A DNA stretch of 64,000 nucleotides from Shiella aurantiaca (GTDB taxonomy: Bacteria; Bacteroidota; Bacteroidia; Cytophagales; Cyclobacteriaceae): assembly GCA_030412945.1 (NCBI GenBank), contig JAUHJS010000004.1, forward strand, positions 186,001 through 250,000, given 5' to 3'. Position numbers and translations under genes: made by a program. This document shows positions 28,887 through 36,429 of the stretch, piece after piece; the first letter of the stretch is position 1; each line of letters starts with the position of its first letter. The notes below the pieces were generated by a model. That model was not told the DNA's origin. It worked only from the letters and a program-made list of their open reading frames with translations, and searched no databases.

Positions 28887-28919
28887 CACATTTGATAATA
28901 CAAATATCGATTAGCGGGC
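28887..28919. repeat. Intergenic repeat family, copy C (right part only)
   Basis: CACATTTGATAATACAAATATCGATTAGCGGG matches the second half of copies D and E (GCATT(C/T)GATAGTACAAATG ... AATAGCGGG). The first hairpin is not recognisable to the left. It lies between the winged-helix remnant and the four-helix membrane gene. Confidence 0.5.
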
Positions 28920-28934
28920 ACTTATATTTTCTTC

Positions 28935-29216
28935 TTATTCGGTTATTCTCCAATACCCTGTTTTATCACTACCCACTCGTTGTATTTTTCCCGTATCTCT
29001 AAGTTCTTTAATTTTTCGCCTTACTGTGCTTAAGCTTATTTTCAGACGTTCGCTAATTTGCATAGCTGTTATTTTGTTGTCTTGCCTAATCAATAAAAAT
29101 ACAGTGTCATTTACAGTGTCAATTTGCGGTTTTACCGTGTCAGAAAGAATGTGCATTTCGCGGTTTTTGAGCGAATAGTTACCTTTTATCAATAAATTGG
29201 AAAGAAAGCGAATCAA
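28935..29216 (-). pseudogene. Winged-helix C-terminal remnant
   Basis: 93 codons if begun at the TTG at 29216; the first ATG is at codon 21. The sequence NDTVFLLIRQDNKITAMQISERLKISLSTVRRKIKELRDTGKIQRVGSDKTGYWRITE is a complete winged helix-turn-helix. To my knowledge this type occurs as the C-terminal tail of larger proteins such as Fic-type or AlbA_2/Schlafen-like ATP-binding regulators. No start or upstream domain is present, and repeat copy D begins 12 bp upstream. It therefore looks like the tail of a gene cut by recombination at the repeat. A short functional regulator remains possible. Confidence 0.55.
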
Positions 29217-29227
29217 AAGTTTTCTAC

Positions 29228-29351
29228 CTGTCTAGTGTTCTCACCCGACAGCTTTTATGCTAATTTGGTTAAAAACTTTAGAGTTACAAACCCTACGATA
29301 GGCATTTGATAGTACAAATGTCCAATAGCGGGATATAAACGCTCGCAAGAG
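29228..29351. repeat. Intergenic repeat family, copy D (full)
   Basis: Stem CTGTC (29228-29232) / GACAG (29247-29251), continued after two mismatches by GTG/CAC around a TTCT loop. The body follows: GCTTTTATGCTAATTTGGTT, ACAAACCCTACGATAGGC, then a second weaker hairpin ATTTGA ... TCCAAT, and AATAGCGGG. The right end AAACGCTCGCAAGAG (29337-29351) stands 8 bp from the stop of the PIN-like gene. Confidence 0.75.
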
Positions 29352-29358
29352 AAACTTT

Positions 29359-29859
29359 TTAAAAGGTAATTCCTAATTCTCGGAACATTTGGATGGTATT
29401 CATGTATGTCACGCCAAATACATCACACGGTTCAGGAATTTTAATTTTCTTCTTTTTCTCAGGTTGACTGACTTCATGAGTAATTAAAACCCTGTTCTGA
29501 ATATCCGCCAAAGCATATGAGATTAAAAAGGCGTCTGCTTCATCCGCATCTAGAAATTCATTAATCGCTTGCGGAAGATAGTGATCATTTTTGGAAATCG
29601 CCCATGCAGATATTTTCCCGTACTCTTTTAAAACTGAGGAGGAATCCTTAAAAAATCCTGTTGGTAGATTATTAACACACCAATCTTCAAGGTCATCATT
29701 TTTATCAAAGAGTTCCTTTTTGACTTTATCTATACTTACAATGGTTCCTGCCTCAGCTAGCTCACGAACTTTTGACCAAAAGCTCGTTGCTACATCCAAA
29801 GGATATGTTGCTCTATGAGCCTGAATAAAGAAATTGCTGTCAACCACATATATTTTCAT
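29359..29859 (-). CDS. PIN-like toxin (DUF4411 family)
   Basis: 166 residues. MKIYVVDSNFFIQAHRATYP carries the first PIN Asp (VDSNFFI); ADEADAFLISYALA and RVLITHEVSQP carry later acidic residues, the usual DUF4411 pattern. PIN-domain proteins are magnesium-dependent ribonucleases and the usual toxin of many type II toxin-antitoxin modules. It follows the Xre/ImmA gene by 5 bp in the same transcript, antitoxin first, the expected order. Which RNA it would cleave is unknown. Confidence 0.85.
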   Translation of the reverse strand: MKIYVVDSNFFIQAHRATYPLDVATSFWSKVRELAEAGTIVSIDKVKKELFDKNDDLEDWCVNNLPTGFFKDSSSVLKEYGKISAWAISKNDHYLPQAINEFLDADEADAFLISYALADIQNRVLITHEVSQPEKKKKIKIPEPCDVFGVTYMNTIQMFRELGITF

Positions 29860-29864
29860 TTGAA

Positions 29865-30992
29865 TTACATGGTTTTAGCAAAGAATTTATCAAAAGTGTC
29901 TCCTTTCAAGCTTGTTAATTTATAAGCATCGCGGTAGAGAAGTTGACCGGTTTTAACAGCATTGTTAATATGAGAAGCAAATGTAAGACTTAACCTTTTT
30001 CTTACCGTTGCATAAAAATCTCCTCCAGAACCTTGATTTTGCTTCTTTACAAATTCTCGATTCTTATATTCCTCGTAAAAAGCAAAGAATTCATTTCGAG
30101 AAATTTTTCCTGTATCCAATGCTCTTCGGGCAATTACGATTTCACTCACTTTGAAAAATCTAGAGCATCTTTGAATGCTTGGATTGTTACTCCATTCATC
30201 ACTAAAGGCACTTTCAGGTACTAAAAATTCTGCAGCTACTTTATCGCAAAGAACCTCTATCGGATCATCAGCTGGTTGAAGTGTTCGGAAGTCGAAACCA
30301 GCACTATGTCCTGTCCAGATATGAGCTAATTCATGTACAATAGTGAAAAGCTGTGCTGCTTTACCATCCGTGTTATTTATAAACATGAAAGGTGCTAAAT
30401 CATCAACAAGAACAAAACCCCTACATTCATCTACTTCAATGGGACGGGAAGTATTATTTTCTACAACTCCGTTAAAGACTGTTATTATTCCTTTGTCCTC
30501 AATGGTTTCAACAAGATGGTTCAAGGCATCTTGCCAAGTACGGAAATGTCTTGCCCAATCTTCAGCAAGTCCAAGAGTCTCCCTAATGCTATTTACAATA
30601 GCACTAACATCTTGGCTATTTTTAAATTGTCCTACAAATTTTAGGGGTTCAAAATCATTATCTTCCAAATATTCTTTGAGCCAACTTTGACGCTGTTGAA
30701 GGATTAAAATAGTATCATAAACATTCACACTAACTTTCTCGGCCTGATTACTGTTCGTTCTGAAAAATGGGATTGGTAATGGTTCATTTGGGGGCTTGGG
30801 TAAGAACAGATACCCAAACGGAAGGTGAACTTTTTTGGAAAAACTCTCTAGTTGTTTAACAGTAGGCTTCTTTTCACCATTTATCCAAGCAGTAACCTGA
30901 GGCATTTTTTCAAAAAATTCAGACAAATCATAGCCTGCTCGGTCAATTGCCCAAGTCAGCATGTTTGCATTGATATCTACCTCCGTTCTCAT
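29865..30992 (-). CDS. Xre-ImmA/IrrE fusion, probable antitoxin
   Basis: 375 residues. Residues 1-65 are an Xre-type helix-turn-helix (MLTWAIDRAGYDLSEFFEKMPQV, WINGEKKPTVKQLESFSKKVHLP). An ImmA/IrrE metallopeptidase domain follows, with FTIVHELAHIWTGHSA (HExxH zinc motif, about residue 225) and CDKVAAEFLVPESAF. Xre-COG2856 fusions paired with a PIN-type toxin are a predicted type II toxin-antitoxin class. The HTH should repress its own promoter, which would lie in the 206-bp gap to the right, where repeat copy E also lies. Proteolysis by this domain could release the toxin; that is inferred from ImmA. Confidence 0.88.
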   Translation of the reverse strand: MRTEVDINANMLTWAIDRAGYDLSEFFEKMPQVTAWINGEKKPTVKQLESFSKKVHLPFGYLFLPKPPNEPLPIPFFRTNSNQAEKVSVNVYDTILILQQRQSWLKEYLEDNDFEPLKFVGQFKNSQDVSAIVNSIRETLGLAEDWARHFRTWQDALNHLVETIEDKGIITVFNGVVENNTSRPIEVDECRGFVLVDDLAPFMFINNTDGKAAQLFTIVHELAHIWTGHSAGFDFRTLQPADDPIEVLCDKVAAEFLVPESAFSDEWSNNPSIQRCSRFFKVSEIVIARRALDTGKISRNEFFAFYEEYKNREFVKKQNQGSGGDFYATVRKRLSLTFASHINNAVKTGQLLYRDAYKLTSLKGDTFDKFFAKTM

Positions 30993-31061
30993 TTTGCAAT
31001 AGTATAGACTATTATACGTTAAAAGTATTAAAGATACAACTTGAATTTAGTGGCTTTCGCC

Positions 31062-31197
31062 CTGTCTGCTGTTTTCACTCGACAGCTTTTATGCTAATTT
31101 GGTTAAAAATTTTAGGGGTACAAACCCTGCGATAAGCATTCGATAGTACAAATGGCGAATAGCTGAGGATTTTAGATACAAACGCGTGCTATAGGAG
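31062..31197. repeat. Intergenic repeat family, copy E (full)
   Basis: Stem CTGTC (31062-31066) / GACAG (31081-31085) with a TTTT apical loop flanked by TG/CA. Then GCTTTTATGCTAATTTGGTT, AGGGGTACAAACCCTGCG (itself able to form AGGG/CCCT), and the second hairpin ATTCGA ... GCGAAT. The right end AAACGCGTGCTATAGGAG (31180-31197) touches the stop of the next minus-strand gene at 31200. It fills most of the gap upstream of the toxin-antitoxin operon. Confidence 0.75.
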
Positions 31198-31199
31198 CG

Positions 31200-31766
31200 C
31201 TATTTTAGCTTTTTTAACAGCTTAAGAATTTCTTTCTTATTTAGATCAATCTTTTCTTCTCCTTCTATACGAATAATTTTAGTAACTTTAACTTTTTTAC
31301 CCTTTTTCCGCTCTTCAATTGTTATGGCTTCAATTCTATTTTTTCCGACAACTTTCTTATGCATTTTATCATCATTCCTTTTCATTATCTCTACAATTAA
31401 AAGAATGAGCTCACCAATAGTAGCTATAAATTGAATTGCTTTTAAAGAATAGTCAAAAATTAATTCTGGCCCTGATTCATGTTCAATATAAATAATTTTT
31501 TCTCCATATTTAGTCGTTAAAATGATAGATGAATAATTTGAATCTAAACTCTGAAAGTCTTCTTTATTATTATTAAGATGTTCTCTAAATTCCTTATAAT
31601 CATAACTCGAAGAATAAGCGTTTTCATATTCATCCTTTTCATTAGTTCTAACAGGTCTGAGTTTAATTGAAATAATTTTCTCAGATTGGGTTTCCAATCT
31701 AATTCTTGATTCAGCAATTTTACTGTCGTACGTATTTTCTAATAATTGTTCAGCAAAATGTTTCAT
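31200..31766 (-). CDS. Unknown protein with one hydrophobic segment and a Lys-rich tail
   Basis: 188 residues, no signal peptide. Residues 1-115 are charged (SRIRLETQSEKIISIKLRP, NAYSSSYDYKEFREHL). A single hydrophobic stretch (LKAIQFIATIGELILLIVEIM, about 120-140) could be a membrane helix. The tail is strongly basic (EERKKGKKVKVTKIIRI, KKEILKLLKKLK). I recognise no family. It is AT-rich and flanked on both sides by repeat-type sequence, so it looks like an independent acquired unit. Confidence 0.65.
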   Translation of the reverse strand: MKHFAEQLLENTYDSKIAESRIRLETQSEKIISIKLRPVRTNEKDEYENAYSSSYDYKEFREHLNNNKEDFQSLDSNYSSIILTTKYGEKIIYIEHESGPELIFDYSLKAIQFIATIGELILLIVEIMKRNDDKMHKKVVGKNRIEAITIEERKKGKKVKVTKIIRIEGEEKIDLNKKEILKLLKKLK

Positions 31767-31789
31767 GGGGGGGATTTAGCGTTGTGGGA

Positions 31790-31905
31790 AAGGTTTTGCC
31801 AAATGCTGGCAGTGATTTAATGGAAGTTATGCGAGCCAAGAACTAAATTCATCAAATCGCTGCAAACGTTGAACCCGCTTACAATAGGCGTTTGTTGTGG
31901 TTCTT
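31790..31905. repeat. Second kind of cassette-like flank with small palindromes
   Basis: Contains TGCCA-AATGC-TGGCA, then CAAACG (31863-31868) inverted as CGTTTG (31889-31894), and GTTGTGG-type ends on both sides (AGCGTTGTGGG at left, GCGTTTGTTGTGG at right). It differs from copies A-E. It separates the unknown 188-residue gene from the TPR gene. Confidence 0.45.
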
Positions 31906-31938
31906 TTTAATTTTTACTCGGTCTATTAAATAGATTTT

Positions 31939-32652
31939 TTAACCAAAAAAATGTTTAATTGCCCTTTCAGCTTGTGGATGGCCTAACTCTTTCGCTCTAT
32001 TTAGTGCCTCAAAACATTCCTTCTTTTGATTTACCTTTTCGAACAATAAACCTGCAATAAAATAAGGTGTTGAATAATTTTCATTGTAGTGAACCGAAAT
32101 CTTTATGTCATCTAAGCAGCCTTCATAATCTCCTAAAGAGAGCTTAACATTTGCTCTATTGGCATAAATTCTTTCAAAATCTACCCTCATCACAACACCA
32201 TTATTAAGATAAGACATATTTGATTCGTCAATATTCTCATTAATAAGGTTATTCTTTAATTGAATCGCTATATCGTATGCTTTAAGAGCCTGACTAAAGT
32301 TTTTTAAATAGGTAAAACAAATTGCTATTTGGTTATAAATAGAATACCAATCTTGTCCAATTCTTAATGCATTCTTGTAATCTATTATAGCACTTTGAAA
32401 GTCTGACTGCTCCTCCTTGATATTGGCTCTAAATTGAAATAGGAATGGATTTCTTGCATTAGTAATAATGGCCTTTTCAATTTCTTGTAACGCCAATTCA
32501 AAGTTTTTACTTTGATAGTACCTATATGCGTTATTTATCCCACTGAATTGCCCAGAATCAATCATCTCATCAATAATAGTACTATAATTTAAATCCGGTA
32601 GATTGTTCTCTTTGTGTTCTTCAAATAGAATTTTAAAATAATCATTTTTCAT
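31939..32652 (-). CDS. TPR-repeat protein
   Basis: About 237 residues from the ATG at 32652; an earlier TTG at 32679 would overlap the preceding gene and is less likely. Tetratricopeptide repeats are clear (YYQSKNFELALQEIEKAIITNARNPFLFQFRANIKEEQSDFQSAIIDYKNALRIG, then SIYNQIAICFTYLKNFSQALKAYDIAIQLK, then YANRANVKLSLGDYEGCLDDIKISVHYN). There is no signal peptide, so it is a cytoplasmic protein-protein adaptor. It follows a small unknown gene by about 5 bp, and the two probably form one unit. Its partner is unknown. Confidence 0.8.
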   Translation of the reverse strand: MKNDYFKILFEEHKENNLPDLNYSTIIDEMIDSGQFSGINNAYRYYQSKNFELALQEIEKAIITNARNPFLFQFRANIKEEQSDFQSAIIDYKNALRIGQDWYSIYNQIAICFTYLKNFSQALKAYDIAIQLKNNLINENIDESNMSYLNNGVVMRVDFERIYANRANVKLSLGDYEGCLDDIKISVHYNENYSTPYFIAGLLFEKVNQKKECFEALNRAKELGHPQAERAIKHFFG

Positions 32653-32657
32653 AGCAT

Positions 32658-32885
32658 TTATATATTTATTTCCCTCCAATTAATATTATTTATTAAATCA
32701 ATTGTAATCAAATTTTCAAGATTACCTCTAGCCTCAATTTGAACAAGTCCTCCAAAATGTCTATATAGTAAAATACTCATTTCTCCAAAATGATTTATAA
32801 TTACATCTAAATCAATAAATTCAGCAGTTTCTATTACATTAATTTTTATGTTATTTATAGTGACTTCACCAATTTTCAAAACCAT
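32658..32885 (-). CDS. Small unknown protein ahead of the TPR gene
   Basis: About 75 residues from the ATG at 32885 (MVLKIGEVTINNIKINVIET). The open frame continues up to 32927, but the internal ATG gives a cleaner start. It looks like a short beta-rich domain with many Ile and Asn (IDLDVIINHFGEMSILLYRHFGGLVQIEARG). I recognise no family. Its stop lies 5 bp before the TPR gene's ATG, so the two may be a pair such as effector and immunity protein; that is only suggested by size and order. Confidence 0.6.
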   Translation of the reverse strand: MVLKIGEVTINNIKINVIETAEFIDLDVIINHFGEMSILLYRHFGGLVQIEARGNLENLITIDLINNINWREINI

Positions 32886-32991
32886 AATCGTATTTATTTC
32901 CAAGGTATATAAATCAAAACAACCCAAATTCTGAAAAATTAATCATTAATTCTTTATAAAAGATGGGTCTCAACTATTACTTTTTATTTGT

Positions 32992-33127
32992 TAAATATAA
33001 GAGATATCCACAACTTCAAAAATTTATCCATCAGTATATTCTTCTTCAGGAGCCACCTATTTATACAAAAAAAGCCCACCCGATTTCTCCGGTGGGCTTT
33101 TGTAGGCTTGGCAAAAGGCATTATTTC
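32992..33127. repeat. Copy 2 of the duplicated segment, with intact hydrolase terminator
   Basis: Roughly 85% identical by eye to 8509-8643. Here the segment sits in its natural place, covering the terminator and the last codons of the dienelactone hydrolase gene. It marks the right-hand edge of the 27-33 kb island. Confidence 0.7.
33067..33101 (-). terminator. Terminator of the dienelactone hydrolase gene
   Basis: AAAGCCCACC (33071-33080), loop CGATTTCTCC, GGTGGGCTTT (33091-33100): a perfect 10-bp stem with a T run on the minus strand, 20 bp past the stop. Confidence 0.9.
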
Positions 33128-33960
33128 AATCGTTCTTTTAAGTAATTGATGCTTAGGGTATAGGCTTCGGCTGTGGCCTTGGCATCAAAGGCTGGGTTGC
33201 TGGGGTTGGCAAAGGCATGCTCGGCATCAAACTGATGGATTTCTACCTTTTTGCCTATGCCTTGCATCATGCTTTCAAACTCGGAAACCACGGCTGGGCT
33301 AATCCACTTCTCGCGGCTGGCAAATATGCCCAATACATCGGATTGCAGCATTTTAGCCCTTTCGGCATCTTTCTCGGGCATGCCGTAGTACATTACACAG
33401 CCAACGGTATTAGGCCCAAAGAGCATGGCGGCTTGCAAAGACCAACCTCCGCCAAAACACCAACCAATAGTGGCAATGTAGGCATCGTGGCCCACATAGT
33501 TGTACACGCCCTTCAGTATCTCGCGTATGCGCTCTTCGCTGGCGCCTTGCATGTATTTGGCTGCGTCTTCGCGCGTGGTGGCTACTTGTCCATCGTAGAG
33601 GTCAATGGCCAGCACATGTACATTACCCAGCTCGCTGTAGTATTTCTCTGCTTCTTTTTTGATGTGGTCATTCAGTCCCCACCATTCATGAATCACAATG
33701 AGGTATTTGTCGCTGGGGGAGGAGGCTTTCAGTTCAAAGGCATTGGCCTCGGCTCCTTTGGTGGGTATTTTTATCATTTTGCCTACTTCACTGTGGTGTG
33801 TATAAGGCAGCGGGTTTTGGTGGGTGGCGGTAAAGCTTTGGTCTTTGGCCAATACGGCAAATTCGGCCGTAGGCGTAGTCATGCAGCAGCTGTGCTGGGC
33901 GCTAACCGAAAATACGGCCAGCGTGCCAAGCACTAGGGTCAATAGAAAAGATTTTATCAT
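33121..33960 (-). CDS. Exported dienelactone hydrolase-family protein
   Basis: 279 residues. A signal peptide (SFLLTLVLGTLAVFSVSAQ) directs export. The alpha/beta hydrolase fold is clear: YLIVIHEWWGLNDHIKKEAE, VLAIDLYDGQVATTREDA, the nucleophile elbow IGWCFGGGWSLQAA (Cys as in dienelactone hydrolases), and the catalytic His in EHAFANPSNP. The family hydrolyses lactones or esters; the physiological substrate of the exported Bacteroidota forms is unknown. The gene follows the DinB-like gene by about 75 bp, with a 7-bp hairpin (33995-34014) between them that may be part of its leader. Its terminator region is duplicated at 8.5 kb. Confidence 0.9.
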   Translation of the reverse strand: MIKSFLLTLVLGTLAVFSVSAQHSCCMTTPTAEFAVLAKDQSFTATHQNPLPYTHHSEVGKMIKIPTKGAEANAFELKASSPSDKYLIVIHEWWGLNDHIKKEAEKYYSELGNVHVLAIDLYDGQVATTREDAAKYMQGASEERIREILKGVYNYVGHDAYIATIGWCFGGGWSLQAAMLFGPNTVGCVMYYGMPEKDAERAKMLQSDVLGIFASREKWISPAVVSEFESMMQGIGKKVEIHQFDAEHAFANPSNPAFDAKATAEAYTLSINYLKERLK

Positions 33961-34034
33961 GGTAGTAAAGCGTTTGGTGTATAATCCTCAGGAGCAGCAA
34001 ATTGTTTTTTGCTGAGCTTTACTAAGATACGAAA

Positions 34035-34505
34035 TTATAATTGATGAGAGATTACCCGTGTATAGGTAATGTAATCGGTATTAGGCGGGGCAATGGCATG
34101 TTCGCGCAGGATAAGCGCAAACTGGGCACGGTGGTAAGTACCGTGGTTGGCCACATGGATAATGATATCCGAGGCGAGGGTTTCATAAGGCAGGCCTTGC
34201 ATATTGGTGTAATGCACCATTTTTTGTAAAGATTCTTCGGTGCTGGCCTCCAAAAACTCCAACCAAAGTTGGCTATTCAAGTCGGCCAGGGCCTGTAATT
34301 CTTGCAATGTTTTGTTCTCCCAAATCGGCATAGGCTCGTGAGTAACGCCTTTGATACGGTTGAGCCAGTTGTTTTGCGCAGTAAGCACATGGCTGAAAAG
34401 CAAAAGAACGCGCGAGGGCACTTCAGAGATAGGAGCCAAGGCATCCAGATAGGTTTGGTTGGCCCATTGGTTGTATCGGTATAAGCGCAAAAAGTATTCT
34501 TTCAT
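34035..34505 (-). CDS. DinB-family four-helix protein
   Basis: About 156 residues from the ATG at 34505; the upstream in-frame Met at 34550 gives an implausible leader. The sequence KEYFLRLYRYNQWANQTYLDAL has the typical DinB start (YN-x-WAN). Metal-ligand histidines are seen in LLLFSHVLTAQNNWLNRI and IIHVANHGTYHRAQF (HxxxHRxQ). DinB/YfiT-like proteins are metal-binding four-helix bundles, many of them thiol-dependent transferases. The substrate here is unknown. Confidence 0.85.
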   Translation of the reverse strand: MKEYFLRLYRYNQWANQTYLDALAPISEVPSRVLLLFSHVLTAQNNWLNRIKGVTHEPMPIWENKTLQELQALADLNSQLWLEFLEASTEESLQKMVHYTNMQGLPYETLASDIIIHVANHGTYHRAQFALILREHAIAPPNTDYITYTRVISHQL

Positions 34506-34627
34506 GAGTATTCTGCTTTTGGGTGTTTTAGAGATAAAACAGGGGGGCAAATATCAGCAATAGGCCCAAAAGGCAAAAGGCTTTTTTGCACTTATTTGGC
34601 CCATAAATTCCCGCAAACGATTCCAAA

Positions 34628-36358
34628 TCAGCGTATTTGGTATATGGGAAGCGTCATATGTGCCTCTTCATAGTGCGGAGAGTTGCGATAGATGTAGTCC
34701 AACTGCGCTTCGGCATCAGCCGCAAAGGCAGCATCACCTGCTTTCTTTTCTTCAAAGGCGCGCTTGAGTTCGCTATTGCTTTTCAGCAGCTCCTCGGCTT
34801 TATCTTCAAACACATAATCGGAATAGCCTTCTTTTTGTTGTAAAATGGTGTCAAAGAAATTCCAATTAAAGAAACTATCGGGCGCCTCGGGCGATAAGGT
34901 TTCCATCAAATAGCGCGCAGCAGGCTGATTGAGGGAAATAAGCCAATCGCCCTTGCGGAAGGTTTTCTGCTTTACTTTTTCACTCACTTGGGTGTTGTAG
35001 TGTAGGTAGTGGCCTTCAAAGGGACGGATGTAGGTTTCAAAACTTGAAATTCGTGTTTCCACTACCTCCACGGTGCTGTCTTGAGTTAGTGCCTGCATCT
35101 GTACGCCATTTACTTTCAGGCGTTCCACCACACGATGCCAGCCTTGAGGAATCAAAAAATACCGGGGCTTTACAGCATAGTTGGAGGCAATGTAGGTATT
35201 GTAAAAGGACACTTCACGGGTGTAAGGCTTTTCTTTGTCATAATACAGGCGCTGGCCGGTGGTCACTTTGGAAGGCTCATAGCGCCCTTCGTATCCTTTA
35301 AAATTCAGTGTCTGTGATTGGCTTTTATCCACAGTCCAATTGATAGGAACACTATCCAGCTTCTGATACGCAGCGCGGTCGCTCGCTTGCAAAGCCTTGA
35401 TTTTGGGGCCATTTGCTTGGGCGAAATCCGCTAGGGTTTGCATAAACAGCAGGGTGGCGTTTACCCTTTGTTCATAAGGTTTGAGCATGTGGGTTTCGGT
35501 CATAAATCCTATGGTATGCTGCAAGGCTACATAGCCGGTGGAATAGCGCGGCCAGTCCACAAATTGCGTCCAGCCCTTATCGGGTGTGCTTCCCCATACG
35601 TTTACGTAGGGCGTCATCACCTCTTTTTTCTTTTCCATTTCAGAGAATAGTGCCGGAAGCATGTGTTCGCGCAGCCAGGTGCCCGAGGCGCCTCCCAACT
35701 TGTTCTCTTGCGTAGGCAGAAGGGTGAGGGCGTATTGGTAATCGGCCCCATTGCTCACGTGGGTTTCGAGGTAAAGCTGAGGCTTGAGCCATTGGAAAAT
35801 CTCCACAAAGCTTTGGGCATTGCGGGTGTCCATTTTGATAAAATCGCGGTTGAGGTCATAATTTTGGGCATTTCCCCGGAAACCATGCGCTTCGGGTCCA
35901 TTCTGATTGGCGCGCGAGTGGCTGTTTCGGTTAATGGCTCCGCCCACATTGTACACAGGAATGATGGCAAATACCAGATTGCGGTATTCCTCTTTTAGCT
36001 TTTTACTTTGCAGGATATTGCGGACAAAGAGCATGGAGGCATCAATTCCATCGGGCTCTCCCGGATGTATGCCATTGTTGATAAAGACTACGGTTTTTCC
36101 TTCTGCTTCCCATTGCTCAGGACTGAAATGCTTACTGGTAGAAAGTAGGATCAGATGCAGGGGTTCTCCGCTATCGCTAAGGCCAATGGGGCGCATGCTA
36201 ATTTCTTCATGATTTTGGTCGAGGCCTGTCCACCATGCTATGATTTCAGGATAGCTGGGCGTTTTCTTGCCTTGGGATTGTTCGAACATGGTTACTTGGC
36301 CTTGCGCGATTAGTGAGAGGCATAGGCTGGTACCGATTAGAAGAAAAAATGCTTTCAT
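34628..36358 (-). CDS. Exported M14-family zinc carboxypeptidase
   Basis: 576 residues. The signal peptide is at 1-20 (LLIGTSLCLSLIAQGQ). The peptidase domain shows the zinc ligands HPGEPDG (HxxE, about residue 97) and the His of LETHVSNGADYQ (about 197), with RNAQNYDLNRDFIKMDT, the substrate-binding Asn-Arg region. The M14 family removes C-terminal residues or cleaves peptidoglycan peptides. A second, less conserved beta domain of about 250 residues follows the catalytic part. It is probably periplasmic or secreted. The gene stands alone between unrelated genes on the same strand. Confidence 0.88.
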   Translation of the reverse strand: MKAFFLLIGTSLCLSLIAQGQVTMFEQSQGKKTPSYPEIIAWWTGLDQNHEEISMRPIGLSDSGEPLHLILLSTSKHFSPEQWEAEGKTVVFINNGIHPGEPDGIDASMLFVRNILQSKKLKEEYRNLVFAIIPVYNVGGAINRNSHSRANQNGPEAHGFRGNAQNYDLNRDFIKMDTRNAQSFVEIFQWLKPQLYLETHVSNGADYQYALTLLPTQENKLGGASGTWLREHMLPALFSEMEKKKEVMTPYVNVWGSTPDKGWTQFVDWPRYSTGYVALQHTIGFMTETHMLKPYEQRVNATLLFMQTLADFAQANGPKIKALQASDRAAYQKLDSVPINWTVDKSQSQTLNFKGYEGRYEPSKVTTGQRLYYDKEKPYTREVSFYNTYIASNYAVKPRYFLIPQGWHRVVERLKVNGVQMQALTQDSTVEVVETRISSFETYIRPFEGHYLHYNTQVSEKVKQKTFRKGDWLISLNQPAARYLMETLSPEAPDSFFNWNFFDTILQQKEGYSDYVFEDKAEELLKSNSELKRAFEEKKAGDAAFAADAEAQLDYIYRNSPHYEEAHMTLPIYQIR

Positions 36359-36429
36359 GCTACAGAATTTGAGGAAAATTAGAGTAAATCAGCCGACTTT
36401 GAAATGAAATAGTGATGGACGGGAAGCAA

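Noticed and set aside
29228..31197. Repeats D and E as a CRISPR array
   Set aside because: The copies are over 100 bp, 1.7 kb apart, enclose genes rather than short spacers, and no cas gene is present.
27209..33127. Calling the island a classical integron
   Set aside because: No IntI gene in the window, and the repeats do not show the paired RYYYAAC/GTTRRRY cores expected of attC sites. Kept only as cassette-like.
33217..33936. 239-codon open frame on the plus strand, opposite the dienelactone hydrolase gene
   Set aside because: It lies wholly antisense to a gene with clear catalytic motifs and shows no domain of its own.
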